DNA of 64,000 nucleotides from contig QQUF01000045.1 in the NCBI GenBank assembly GCA_008501735.1, forward strand, positions 1 through 64,000, read 5' to 3'. Source of the stretch: Calditrichota bacterium (GTDB taxonomy: Bacteria > CLD3). The notes below the pieces were generated by a model. It ran no database searches and was not told the DNA's origin. It saw nothing but the letters and a program-made list of their open reading frames with translations. Shown here piece by piece: positions 42,201-50,815 of the stretch (position 1 is the stretch's first letter; each line of letters begins with the position of its first letter). The position numbers were made by a program, and so were the translations under genes.

Positions 42201-43161
42201 TTGTAGCTCCTGTTACGTCAACTGCAATTCTACCATAATTAACTCCATTGAATCCGCTAAAAACTAAATTCCAAGTTTCACCATTATCAGTAGATTTGTA
42301 AATTCCACTACCTTGTTTTGCTGCGTACCAAGTTGTAGTATTGTTTGGGTCAAATTCAATGTCTTTGAAAGTTCCTGATTCTTTAGTTGTCCAAGTTGCC
42401 GCAGCATCAGTTGATTTTAGAATTCCACCACTTGTAACAGCAAAAATTGTATTAGAGTTTGTAGGGTCAAAAACTAATTCATAAATTTTTTTATAATTCT
42501 GAATATTATAACTTAAACCAGTTGTGTTCCAAGTATTTCCTCCATCAATTGACTTCAAAACTCCAATTCCAATTGTTGCTCCGTGGTCTCTGTCACCAGT
42601 TCCTATGTACATAATATTTGTGTCATTCGGGTCAATCAAAATCCAAGAAATTCCAAGTGTCGGGAAATCGTCAGTCATTGTAGTCCAATTTTGCCCATTA
42701 TTAGTTGTTTTCCAAAGCCCACCAGAAGGAGTTCCAACCCAAATCGTATTGTAATCATTTGGGTCAACTGCGATACAATCAACTCTTCCAGCTCCGTGGC
42801 TATCACCATTTGGATAAAAAACATTTCCCAAAGGTCCCATTTCTGTCCAATTTGCAGTGTTGATTTGATTTGTTCCTTTTCCATTTCCAAAATTTAATTT
42901 CTTTTGTTGCCAAGCATTCCACAAAACTGTTGGATTCGGGAAATCTCCATTTGGCTCAATTCTATCTCGCCAATAATGTTCCCAACGTTTAAACGGTTTC
43001 CAACCTTGTCCTTTTCCTGGAGTTTTTCCTTCCCAATGCTTATTGAACGCTTCTTGAATTTCATAAAAATTAGCATTTCTATCTAAATCTTTCATCCAAG
43101 GTTGAGCAAAAAGATTTACCGAAAAAAGTAAGCTAAGCAAAAGTGATAAAATTATTTTCAT
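39253..43161 (-). CDS. Exported sortilin/BNR-type propeller protein with fibronectin-III domains (tandem copy 2)
   Basis: A 1,302-residue paralogue with signal peptide 'MKIILSLLLSLLFSVNLFAQ' and the same architecture as its neighbours: N-terminal 'RNANFYEIQEAF' segment, BNR blades with Asp-box motifs ('STDGGNTW'-like), Ig-like domain, two fibronectin-III domains, jelly-roll-like segment and final fibronectin-like unit, ending 'SEKLEIQK'. From about residue 770 onward it is nearly identical to copy 1 ('NGLLVGITNEILTLSLDATNLTNGNYNTTLEL', 'PPTNLFLLATSTSDIYTFWADQSNDELGF'), whereas the propeller carries more differences. It lies 30 bases downstream of copy 1's operon position and upstream of copy 3. 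It probably binds an extracellular polymer or participates in surface attachment; no enzyme motif is seen. Confidence 0.85.
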   Translation of the reverse strand: MKIILSLLLSLLFSVNLFAQPWMKDLDRNANFYEIQEAFNKHWEGKTPGKGQGWKPFKRWEHYWRDRIEPNGDFPNPTVLWNAWQQKKLNFGNGKGTNQINTANWTEMGPLGNVFYPNGDSHGAGRVDCIAVDPNDYNTIWVGTPSGGLWKTTNNGQNWTTMTDDFPTLGISWILIDPNDTNIMYIGTGDRDHGATIGIGVLKSIDGGNTWNTTGLSYNIQNYKKIYELVFDPTNSNTIFAVTSGGILKSTDAAATWTTKESGTFKDIEFDPNNTTTWYAAKQGSGIYKSTDNGETWNLVFSGFNGVNYGRIAVDVTGATNPSIVYSLFANPDDMTLFKSVSNGTTWTLVDSAVTSSSQAWYDLHLGVSPTDENIVLVGVIENFRSVDGGSTWTLNNQLINNFQSNVHVDNHTVVWVDSSTVLIGSDGGVYKSVNAGVSYENINGDIAIRQLYRIGVSKMTPEMVLAGAQDNGNAKVENGVWTNISGADGMECAVDPTDPNIIYFSFQLGYFKKSTDAGTTHVAINNGINEDSPWVTPFIINPYNTNELFRTTNRVYKSTDQGANWFPISDNFGIGRLTSLALANSNQDVIYTANFHTILKTLDGGNSWTDISSNLPLHSITYIAVHPTDENIVWVTMSGFTSSSGEKVFKTTNGGLSWTNISGNLPDMPVNCIAVDPVFPNQVYIGTDLGIFLSTTGGGNWQDFSNGLPNVVVNEIEIHYPSGKIRAATYGRGLWESNLESFSNSAGIILTNDVTLSLQPNGFANKNISLINGTLGAALSYNSTLINSPTWASISPQNGLLVGITNEILTLSLDATNLTNGNYNTTLELTTSDQTNPVINIPVNLTVDPNAGNSPNPPTNLFLLATSTSDIYTFWADQSNDELGFIIERSKNENSGFTVVDSVDANITTFVDTNLEVATKYFYRVTAYNATGNSHYTNTLSATTLDDVPQAPTNLIGDTPNSLQVKLSWTDNSDNETNFVIERKVDNIWSSFTEIGSVEANKLTFSDNNLVEGVSYIYRVKAINSIGSSVYSNQITVVPIDNTTTLPINEGFENSPLGEWWKFETSSTFGQIQVTNTLGLPTHSGNYHLTMDISENLKVSTNSATVEINPENNSNLILSFWWKDFGDENNIEDGIFISNDGENYVLALQLLPESYSGWTEFTVDLSQVANSVGMTISHPFFVRFQQRDNFPISDGDGIAFDDISITSSELLSPQVTLNLVGNDIQLNWNSVLGANFYKIYKSIGNPNFSVNNSNLLGITSTLNFTDQNAFSSENKIFYIVTANTDSTSVPISTSEKLEIQK

Positions 43162-43202
43162 TTTTAAGTTATTTGAGTTTTGAGTTTGATTTTTTGAACT
43201 AA

Positions 43203-46200
43203 TTATTTTTGTATCTCCAATTTTTTAGAAATACTAATTGGAGCGGTAAGTGAATCCGTGTTTGCTGTAACAATGTAGAAAATTTTATTACCAAGGCTAA
43301 ATGGATTTGAATCTGAGTAATTCAAATTTTGTGTTACTCCGACTAAATTTGAAGTACTTGGACTAAAGTTTGGGTTTCCGATACTCTTGTAGATTTTATA
43401 AAAATTTGCACCAAGAACTAAATCCCAATTAAGCTGAATGTCATTTCCAACCAAGTTTAAAGTTACTTGTGGTGGTAACAATTCACTACTTGTAATCGAA
43501 ATGTCATCAAATGCAAATCCTTCACTGTCAGAAATTGGAAAGTTGTCTCTTTGCTGAAATCTAACAAAAAATGGGTGCGAAATAGTCATTCCAACAGAAT
43601 TAGCGACTTGGCTCAAATCTACTGTAAACTCTGTCCAATCAGAGTAATTTTCCGGAAGCAATTGCAAAGCTAAAACATAATTTTCACCATCATTACTAAT
43701 AAAAATTCCATCTTCTATGTTATTCTCATCACCAAAATCTTTCCACCAAAATGAAAGAATTAAATTTGAATTATTTTCAGGATTAATCTCAAGAGTCGCT
43801 GAATTAGTACTATATTTTAAATTCTGACTGACTGACATTGTTAAATGGTAGTTTCCACTGTGAGTCGGTAACCCTAAAGTATTTGTTACCAAAATTTGAC
43901 CATAAGGACTATCTGAATGAAATTTCCACCATTCACCCAAAGGAGAATTTTCAAATCCTTCGTTAATCGGTAATGTAGTTGTGTTATCAATCGGAACAAC
44001 CGTAACTTGATTTGAATAAGCTGAACTTCCAATAGAATTTATAGCCTTGACACGATAAGTATAAGGAACTCCTTCAACTAAATTATTATCTGAAAACGTC
44101 AATTTGTTTGCCTCAACACTTCCAATTTCCGTAAAACTTGACCAAACATTATCAGTTTTTCTTTCAATTATAAAATTTGTCTCATTATCCGAATTATCTA
44201 TCCAACTTAACTTTACTTGCAAAGAGTTAGGAGTATCACCAATCAAATTAGTTGGAGCTTGCGGAACGTCGTCCAAAGTAGTTGCCGAAAGAGTATTTGT
44301 GTAATGTGAATTTCCTGTTGCATTGTAAGCCGTAACTCTATAAAAATATTTTGTAGCTGCTTCTAAATTAGTATCTACAAAAGTTGTAATATTTGCATCA
44401 ACAGAATCTACAAATGTAAAGCCTGAGTTTTCATTTTTAGAACGCTCAATAATAAAACCTAATTCGTCATTCGATTGGTCAGCCCAAAAAGTATAAATAT
44501 CACTTGTAGATGTTGCCAATAGGAATAAATTTGTTGGAGGATTTGGAGAATTTCCAGCATTTGGGTCAATAGTTAAATTTACAGGAATATTGATAACAGG
44601 GTTTGCTTGGTCATTTGTTGTAAGTTCAAGAGTCGTGTTATAATTTCCATTTGTTAAATTCGTTGCATCTAAACTCAATGTTAAAATTTCATTCGTTATC
44701 CCGACCAATAAACCGTTTTGTGGAGAAATTGATGCCCAAGAAGGAGAGTTTATTAAAGTTGAATTATAGGAAAGAACTGAGCCTAAAGTCCCATTAATTA
44801 AATTTATACTTTTGTTCACAAAGCCATTTGGTTGTAAAGAAAGCGTAACATCATTTGTCAAAGTTATTCCTACCGGGCTTGAGGAACTTTGCAAATAAGA
44901 TTCCCAAAGTCCTCTACCATAAGTTGCAGCTCTAATTTTTCCTGAAGGATAGTGAATTTCAATTTCTTCAACTACAACATTTGGTAAACCATTACTAAAA
45001 TCCTGCCAATTTCCTCCTCCTGTTGTTGAAAGAAAAATCCCTAAGTCTGTTCCGATATAAACTTGGTTTGGCAAAAGTGGGTCAACAGCAATACAATTTA
45101 CAGGCATATCAGGAAGATTCCCTGTAACATTAGTCCAACTTAGCCCTCCGTTAGTAGTTTTAAAAACTTTTTCTCCACTTGAACTTGTAAACCCAGACAT
45201 CGTTACCCAAACTATATTTTCATCAGTTGGATGAATTGCAATATAAGTAATTGAATTTGTTGGTAAATTAGCACTTACATTAGCCCAAGAATTTCCACCA
45301 TCTGTTGTTTTTAAAATATTGTAAATATTTGATGTATAAATTACATCTTGATTTGAGTTTGCAAGTGCAAGTGAAGTCAATCTTCCTATCCCAAAATTAT
45401 CACTAATCGGAAACCAATTTGCTCCTTGGTCAGTACTTTTAAAGACCATATTTGTAGCTCTATAAAGTTCATTTGGGTTATTCGGGTTAATTAAAAATGG
45501 TGTTACCCAAGCTCCATCTTGGTTGATTCCATCGTTTACTGCAAAAAGGTTTGAACCACCGGATATAGATTTCAAAAAATAACCTAATTGAAAACTCACA
45601 TAAACTATGTTAGAATTTGTCGGGTCAACTGCACATTCCATTCCGTCACCGCCAGAAATACTCGTCCAAACTCCGTTATCAACTTTTGCAGTACCGTTAT
45701 CTTGTGCACCGCCTAAAATGAATTCAGGGTCAGTTTTTGAAACACCAAGTCTATAAAATTGTCGAATTCCCAAATCTCCACTAATATTTTCGTAAGTGCT
45801 ACCACCATTTGTTGACTTGTAAACGCCACCATCATTTCCAAGAAGAACAGTATTTCCATCTTCAAAAACACTTGTGTGATAATCTGAGTGCATAAATGTA
45901 GAAGTTGGAAAATTTGTTACTTGCTCATTTGTAACCCAATTAATACCGCCATCTATGGAACGATAATTTCCAACTACTCCAACGATTACATTATTCTCAT
46001 CTGTCGGAGAAACACACAAATGTAAATCGTACCAAGCTTGAGCACTACTTGTTACAGCAGAATCTACAAGAGTCCAAGTTGTTCCGTTAGAAACACTTTT
46101 GAACAAAGTCATATCATCTGGGTTTTCGAATAAAGAATAAACTGTAGAAGGATTAGTAGCTCCCGAAACATCAACTGCAATTCTACCGTAGTTTACTCCA

Positions 46201-47111
46201 TTGAATCCGCTAAAAGTTGAATTCCAAGTTTCACCATTATCAGTAGATTTGTAGATTCCACTACCTTGTTTTGCTGCATACCAAATTGTTGTGTTGTTGG
46301 GGTCAAACTCAATGTCCTTAAAAGTTCCTGTTTCCTTTGTTGTCCAAGTTGCTGCAGCATCAGTGGATTTCAAAATTCCACCACTTGTAACAGCAAAAAT
46401 TGTATTAGAGTTTGTAGGGTCAAAAATTAATTCATAAATTTTTTTATAATTCTGAATATTATAACTTAAACCAGTTGTGTTCCAAGTATTTCCTCCATCA
46501 ATTGACTTCAAAACTCCAATTCCAATTGTTGCTCCGTGGTCTCTGTCTCCTGTTGCGATGTACATAATATTTGTGTCATTCGGGTCAATCAAAATCCAAG
46601 AAATTCCAAGTGTCGGAAAATCGTCAGTCATTGGAATCCAATTTTGCCCATTGTTTGTAGTTTTCCAAAGCCCACCTGAAGGAGTTCCAATCCAAATTGT
46701 ATTTGAATCATTTGGGTCAACTGCGATGCAATCTACTCTTCCATTGTTTGGAGCATCTCCATTTGGATAAGCAACGAGAACTTCAGGACCAATAACTGTC
46801 CAGTTTGCAGTGTTGATTTGATTTGTTCCTTTTCCACCAAAAATTGCTTTCTTTTGTTGCCAAGCATTCCACAAAACTGTTGGATTCGGGAAATCTCCAT
46901 TTGGCTCAATTCTATCTCGCCAAAAATGTTCCCAACGTTTAAACGGTTTCCAACCTTGTCCTTTCCCTGGAGTTTTTCCTTCCCAATAATTATTGAAAGA
47001 TTCTTGAATTTCGTAAAAATTAGCGTTTCTGTCTAAACCTTCCATCCAAGGTTGTGCAGAAAGGCAATTTGCGAATACAATTAAAATAAAAGCCGTAATA
47101 AAATTTTTCAT
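43203..47111 (-). CDS. Exported sortilin/BNR-type propeller protein with fibronectin-III domains (tandem copy 1)
   Basis: A 1,302-residue protein and the first of the three tandem genes in the direction of transcription. Signal peptide 'MKNFITAFILIVFANCLSAQ'. The same domain series as copies 2 and 3. Within the propeller it differs from copy 2 in patches (for example around 45450-45950) yet is almost identical elsewhere, as expected from duplication followed by local recombination. There is no T9SS C-terminal domain. Intergenic gaps between the three genes are only 30-41 bases, without terminator hairpins, so they probably form one operon. Confidence 0.85.
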   Translation of the reverse strand: MKNFITAFILIVFANCLSAQPWMEGLDRNANFYEIQESFNNYWEGKTPGKGQGWKPFKRWEHFWRDRIEPNGDFPNPTVLWNAWQQKKAIFGGKGTNQINTANWTVIGPEVLVAYPNGDAPNNGRVDCIAVDPNDSNTIWIGTPSGGLWKTTNNGQNWIPMTDDFPTLGISWILIDPNDTNIMYIATGDRDHGATIGIGVLKSIDGGNTWNTTGLSYNIQNYKKIYELIFDPTNSNTIFAVTSGGILKSTDAAATWTTKETGTFKDIEFDPNNTTIWYAAKQGSGIYKSTDNGETWNSTFSGFNGVNYGRIAVDVSGATNPSTVYSLFENPDDMTLFKSVSNGTTWTLVDSAVTSSAQAWYDLHLCVSPTDENNVIVGVVGNYRSIDGGINWVTNEQVTNFPTSTFMHSDYHTSVFEDGNTVLLGNDGGVYKSTNGGSTYENISGDLGIRQFYRLGVSKTDPEFILGGAQDNGTAKVDNGVWTSISGGDGMECAVDPTNSNIVYVSFQLGYFLKSISGGSNLFAVNDGINQDGAWVTPFLINPNNPNELYRATNMVFKSTDQGANWFPISDNFGIGRLTSLALANSNQDVIYTSNIYNILKTTDGGNSWANVSANLPTNSITYIAIHPTDENIVWVTMSGFTSSSGEKVFKTTNGGLSWTNVTGNLPDMPVNCIAVDPLLPNQVYIGTDLGIFLSTTGGGNWQDFSNGLPNVVVEEIEIHYPSGKIRAATYGRGLWESYLQSSSSPVGITLTNDVTLSLQPNGFVNKSINLINGTLGSVLSYNSTLINSPSWASISPQNGLLVGITNEILTLSLDATNLTNGNYNTTLELTTNDQANPVINIPVNLTIDPNAGNSPNPPTNLFLLATSTSDIYTFWADQSNDELGFIIERSKNENSGFTFVDSVDANITTFVDTNLEAATKYFYRVTAYNATGNSHYTNTLSATTLDDVPQAPTNLIGDTPNSLQVKLSWIDNSDNETNFIIERKTDNVWSSFTEIGSVEANKLTFSDNNLVEGVPYTYRVKAINSIGSSAYSNQVTVVPIDNTTTLPINEGFENSPLGEWWKFHSDSPYGQILVTNTLGLPTHSGNYHLTMSVSQNLKYSTNSATLEINPENNSNLILSFWWKDFGDENNIEDGIFISNDGENYVLALQLLPENYSDWTEFTVDLSQVANSVGMTISHPFFVRFQQRDNFPISDSEGFAFDDISITSSELLPPQVTLNLVGNDIQLNWDLVLGANFYKIYKSIGNPNFSPSTSNLVGVTQNLNYSDSNPFSLGNKIFYIVTANTDSLTAPISISKKLEIQK

Positions 47112-47156
47112 TTGAATTTCTTTTGATTGAGTTTTGTTTGGAAAACTAAATTAAAA

Positions 47157-47741
47157 TCAAACTTTTAACTTAGCAAGAATAAAAAATTCTCTGTCCTTTC
47201 GCCTCTCAACAAAATGTTTGTTATTTTCTAATTTTAAAATTTCGAAATCTTTTTCAAATCTTTCCAAATACTCTTCTTTGCTTCCGCCAAAAGGAGGTCC
47301 TTCTTCCGTCAGTGGAAAACTCATCAAAGCCCCAATGAAAGTTCCGTTTGGTTTCAGATTTTTACTTGCAGTTTTTATATAACTTTCTCTTTCAGTTGGG
47401 TGAATTGCACAAAAGCAAGTGTGTTCAACCCAAAAGTCAAATTTGTTTTCAAAAGTATAATTTGTAACATCTCCACAAACCAAATTGATTTTTAAATCCA
47501 ACTCTTCTGCTCTTTCCTGAACGATTTCCAAAGCCTTTTCAGAGACATCAAGAATTGTTACTCCAAAACCTTTTTGAGCTAAGAAAATTGCGTCATTACC
47601 TCTTCCTGCTCCGGGAACAATTGCAGTTTGATTTTTTCCATCAAAATTTTCAAAGTATTTTACAAAGATTGGTGAAGGCTCACCTAAATCCCAAGGAAAA
47701 TCGTTTTGTAAGTAGTGGTCGTTCCATTTTTTTGCAGTCAT
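47157..47741 (-). CDS. SAM-dependent methyltransferase, thiopurine S-methyltransferase family
   Basis: A 194-residue TPMT-family methyltransferase. ATG 47741 (MTAKKWNDHYLQNDFPWDLGEPSPIF) is preferred over ATG 47765 because AAAAGGAATTC precedes it. SAM-binding motifs: 'TAIVPGAGRGNDAIFLAQKGFGVTILDVSEKALE' and 'VCGDV', then 'FDFWVEHTCFCAIHP' and 'PPFGGSKEEY', all typical of bacterial TPMT-like proteins that methylate thiols, selenium, tellurite or halides. The physiological substrate is unknown. It is divergent from the threonine aldolase gene. Confidence 0.88.
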   Translation of the reverse strand: MTAKKWNDHYLQNDFPWDLGEPSPIFVKYFENFDGKNQTAIVPGAGRGNDAIFLAQKGFGVTILDVSEKALEIVQERAEELDLKINLVCGDVTNYTFENKFDFWVEHTCFCAIHPTERESYIKTASKNLKPNGTFIGALMSFPLTEEGPPFGGSKEEYLERFEKDFEILKLENNKHFVERRKDREFFILAKLKV

Positions 47742-47789
47742 TTTGAATTCCTTTTGTAAATTCATTAAAATTAAAATTAGGAAAAATTG

Positions 47790-48866
47790 ATGGCTGAAAA
47801 TATTCGTTTTTTAACCCAACACAAAAGAAAAAATCCAAAACAAATTCTTTCAGAATTATCTGAGTTTACAAAATCTGATGCCAAACTCGATGTTTATGGA
47901 ACAGGAGATTTAATTTCCAATTTTGAGAAAAAGATTGCTGAACTACTGGGTAAAGAATCCGCAGTTTTTATGCCAAGTGGAACAATGGCACAACAAATCG
48001 CACTCAGAATTTACTCCGATTGGAAAAATATTTCCACTGTTGCCTTTCACCCTTTGTCTCACCTTGAAGTTCACGAACAAAATGCCTACTCAAAACTTCA
48101 CAACTTAGATTCAGTTTTAGTGGGTGAAAGTAACCGAAAGTGGAAAATTGAAGACTTTCAAAAAATCGAAACTGAAATTTCAACTCTGCTTGTAGAGCTT
48201 CCACAAAGAGAAATCGGCGGACAACTTCCGACTTGGGAAGAATTAACTAAAATTTTTAGTTGGGCAAAAGAAAAAGAAATTGCTCTGCACCTTGACGGAG
48301 CAAGACTTTGGGAATGCAAACCATTTTACCAAAAATCTTACGCAGAAATTTGCGAGCCGTTTGACAGTGTTTACGTTTCGTTTTACAAAATCTTAGGTGG
48401 AATTGCAGGAGCAATTTTGGCTGGTTCTGAGGAGTTGATAAAAGAAGCGAAAATTTGGCAAAGAAGGCACGGAGGAAATTTAATTTCACTCTACCCTTAC
48501 GTCCTTTCGTCCCAAAAAGGACTTGAAGAGCATTTACCACAAATTGATTCTTACGTTTCAAAAGCTCAAGAAATAGCGAAAACTTTAAGTAAATTTCCAG
48601 AATTAGAACTAATTCCAAATTCGCCACAAACAAATATGTTTCACCTTTACTTAAATTTTCCAAAAGAAAAATTAGAATTGGCTTCAAAAAAGATTATCGA
48701 AGAAGATAAAATTCAAATTTCAGGTTATTTTAGAGAGATTTCAAAAGATGAAAAATCAATGTTTGAATTTACAGTTGGGAGTTCAACTTTGAATTTTGAA
48801 AAAGATGAAATTGAAAGTATTTTTAGAAAATTAATCGAAATTGCAAAAACTGATAGCCTGAACTAA
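47790..48866 (+). CDS. Low-specificity threonine aldolase / beta-eliminating lyase family
   Basis: A 358-residue fold-type I PLP enzyme. ATG 47790 is chosen (AGGA eight bases upstream); an adjacent TTG at 47787 is in frame. Motifs: 'DVYGTGDLISNFEKKIAELLGKESAVFMPSGTMAQQIAL', 'ALHLDGARLWEC' (Asp169 pairs with the pyridine nitrogen) and 'VSFYKILGGIAGAIL' with PLP lysine Lys200. The family cleaves L-threonine or L-allo-threonine to glycine and acetaldehyde; the Tyr-Lys (rather than Ser-Lys) sequence and the 'QREIGGQLPTWEEL' segment are the subgroup form. It is followed 34 bases later by a small basic protein gene. Confidence 0.85.
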   Translation: MAENIRFLTQHKRKNPKQILSELSEFTKSDAKLDVYGTGDLISNFEKKIAELLGKESAVFMPSGTMAQQIALRIYSDWKNISTVAFHPLSHLEVHEQNAYSKLHNLDSVLVGESNRKWKIEDFQKIETEISTLLVELPQREIGGQLPTWEELTKIFSWAKEKEIALHLDGARLWECKPFYQKSYAEICEPFDSVYVSFYKILGGIAGAILAGSEELIKEAKIWQRRHGGNLISLYPYVLSSQKGLEEHLPQIDSYVSKAQEIAKTLSKFPELELIPNSPQTNMFHLYLNFPKEKLELASKKIIEEDKIQISGYFREISKDEKSMFEFTVGSSTLNFEKDEIESIFRKLIEIAKTDSLN

Positions 48867-48900
48867 AAGTCAGACAATCAGAAAATTATGAGGTAAAAAA

Positions 48901-49101
48901 ATGGCAAGAGTAAAGCCTGAAGAAATTATTGAGGATTTAAGTTCATTTTTCAAAAGAGCAATGCAAGAAGCAGTGAAAGACACTTTCCCAAATCAAGAAA
49001 TCGATTCTGATGCACTTTTCAGAAATTTTAAAAGACAAGTCAGAAGGCGTTCAGGAAGTTGGCAAAATGTTTCAGACAGGGCTGTTCAAAGTGATTATTA
49101 A
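48901..49101 (+). CDS. Small basic protein of unknown function
   Basis: A 66-residue protein, MARVKPEEIIEDLSSFFKRA…, with an acidic N-terminal helix and a basic C-terminal part ('FRNFKRQVRRRSGSWQNVSDRAVQSDY'). GAGGT lies 7 bases before the ATG as a ribosome-binding site. There is no cysteine or membrane segment. The basic patch suggests nucleic acid or ribosome contact, but this is only inference. The family was not recognised. Confidence 0.6.
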   Translation: MARVKPEEIIEDLSSFFKRAMQEAVKDTFPNQEIDSDALFRNFKRQVRRRSGSWQNVSDRAVQSDY

Positions 49102-49109
49102 AAATTAAA

Positions 49110-49199
49110 ATGGAGAATAATTATGAGAATTTTTTTGTTAGTATTGAATTACCACCCGTTAAGCAAAAAACAACTTTAGAATTAATTTCAATTGAATAA
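49110..49199 (+). CDS. Possible 29-residue peptide
   Basis: A short frame starts 8 bases after the preceding stop: MENNYENFFVSIELPPVKQK…, ending TAA at 49199. Codon content looks similar to neighbours, but no ribosome-binding site is evident and the length is at the limit of chance. It could be the remnant of a longer gene. Confidence 0.25.
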   Translation: MENNYENFFVSIELPPVKQKTTLELISIE

Positions 49200-49216
49200 A
49201 CCAAACTCTAAAATTT

Positions 49217-50815
49217 TTAGTTCGTTCTTAGAATTGGAGGTTTTTCATTTAGTTGGTCTAATAATGGTTTATCTCGCTCATAAATATCATTTCTAAAATT
49301 CACATTTCCGTTAGAATCAACCCAAGCTGTCCAATACAAAAGGTGAACATTTGGCTGTTCTTTTAGTTGCACAGTTTGTGTTTTTCTGGTTTCCACAACT
49401 TTGTTAATACTTTCACGATTCCAATTAACTTCATCGTTTAAAAAATATTCCGCTAATACTAATGATTCTTGAACTCGAATACAACCTGAGCTAAAAGCTC
49501 TTTCATTCTTTGAGAATAATTCTTTTGAAGGAGTGTCGTGCAAGTAAACGTGAAATTGGTTAGGAAACATAAATTTTACTGCTCCAAGAGCATTTTCAGG
49601 TCCTGGAGGTTGACGGTAAGTGTAACCTTTTACGGCTTTACTATTCCAATCAATTTCAGAAATTTTTATCTGATTGCCTTGATTGTCAAGAACTGATAAT
49701 TTTTTCTTTTCGAGATAAGAAACATCTTTTTTCACTGCGGGCAAAACATCAGCATTTAAAATTCCAGGAGGAACAGTCCAAGTTGGATTTAGAACTAAAT
49801 ACTGCATTTTGGAGCTAAAAACAGGAGTTTTACGAAACGGCTTTCCGACAATTATTTTATGCGTCCTTATTAACTTTCCATCTTTTATAACTTCTAACTC
49901 GAAATTGGCAATGTTTACTTTTAAATAATAATTTCCAAATTCTTGTTGAAGCCAACGCCAACGTTCCAAATTAGCTTCGATTTGATTAATGCGTTGTTCG
50001 AGCGAAATATTTAATGTTGCAATAGTTTTTTTACCAATATTTCCATCATCTTCTAACCCATTTCTTTTTTGGAAAAGCTGAATTGCTTTGAAAAGATTCT
50101 CGTCATAAAAACTTGGATTTTCGGTAGTCTTGTCTTTTAAATCTCCGAGAATGAAAAGTCTTTCTCTAATAATTGAAAGGCGTTCGTCGTTTCCATTTTC
50201 TTTAATAGTTTCTCCAATTGGAATGTTTGCCCAACTCTCATTGGTTTTCTCACGGTAAATTTTGAGTGTTTTCTTAAGGTTTTTATAAATTTCGTGTTTA
50301 GGCATTGTTGCTTGGATTGCATTTTTAATATCTCCTGATTCAATTGCATTTTCCAAAATTTCAAGAGGATTTCCTTCTCGTCTTACAACGTGCCATTCTG
50401 CATCAATTGTTTGCGGATTTACTTTTCCCGAAAATAAATGTGAAGTGTAAAGCAGAAATGCGTCCGTCAAAAGAATGTCTAATTCAGCCTTTTGAAACTC
50501 TGTTTTGGTCGAATTTGTCAAAAACTGTTGCAATTTTTCAAAATGATAATCTCTTGGGTTAAGACCTTCTTGGTCAGCTTCTTTAATTGCTGTTAATAAT
50601 TCAGATGAAGTCTTGGAATTCCAAGCTAATTTGAAAAATCGTTTCTGATAGAACAGTGAAACAGATTTTGAGCAGTGAATTTGTTCATTCAAAGCACTAA
50701 AAGAAACATTTGAGCTGTTTTCAATTTTTAACCTGACGATTTCATTGCCATTTAAAATTAAAGGAAGAATTAAGATTGAAAACGAAAATGAAAGTATTAA
50801 AAAGTATTTATTCAT
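49217..50815 (-). CDS. L,D-transpeptidase, YcbB/LdtD-like
   Basis: A 532-residue exported murein enzyme with signal peptide 'MNKYFLILSFSFSILILPLILNG'. The N-terminal part has the YcbB scaffold ('ELLTAIKEADQEGLNPRDYHFEKL', 'LTDAFLLYTSHLFSGKVNPQ'), followed by a peptidoglycan-binding motif ('LFKAIQLFQKRNGLEDDGNIGKKTIATLN', about 240-270) and a YkuD catalytic domain: 'NPTWTVPPGILNADVLP', 'FHVYLHDTP' (His426), 'RAFSSGCIRVQES' (Cys445). It forms 3-3 cross-links in peptidoglycan. Its start overlaps the end of the second transpeptidase gene by 8 bases, indicating coupled translation. Confidence 0.9.
   Translation of the reverse strand: MNKYFLILSFSFSILILPLILNGNEIVRLKIENSSNVSFSALNEQIHCSKSVSLFYQKRFFKLAWNSKTSSELLTAIKEADQEGLNPRDYHFEKLQQFLTNSTKTEFQKAELDILLTDAFLLYTSHLFSGKVNPQTIDAEWHVVRREGNPLEILENAIESGDIKNAIQATMPKHEIYKNLKKTLKIYREKTNESWANIPIGETIKENGNDERLSIIRERLFILGDLKDKTTENPSFYDENLFKAIQLFQKRNGLEDDGNIGKKTIATLNISLEQRINQIEANLERWRWLQQEFGNYYLKVNIANFELEVIKDGKLIRTHKIIVGKPFRKTPVFSSKMQYLVLNPTWTVPPGILNADVLPAVKKDVSYLEKKKLSVLDNQGNQIKISEIDWNSKAVKGYTYRQPPGPENALGAVKFMFPNQFHVYLHDTPSKELFSKNERAFSSGCIRVQESLVLAEYFLNDEVNWNRESINKVVETRKTQTVQLKEQPNVHLLYWTAWVDSNGNVNFRNDIYERDKPLLDQLNEKPPILRTN

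Noticed and set aside
36373-47036. Many plus-strand frames opposite the three tandem propeller genes, with similar sequences at equivalent positions
   Set aside because: Their similarity to each other only reflects the paralogy of the minus-strand genes; none has a coding signature.
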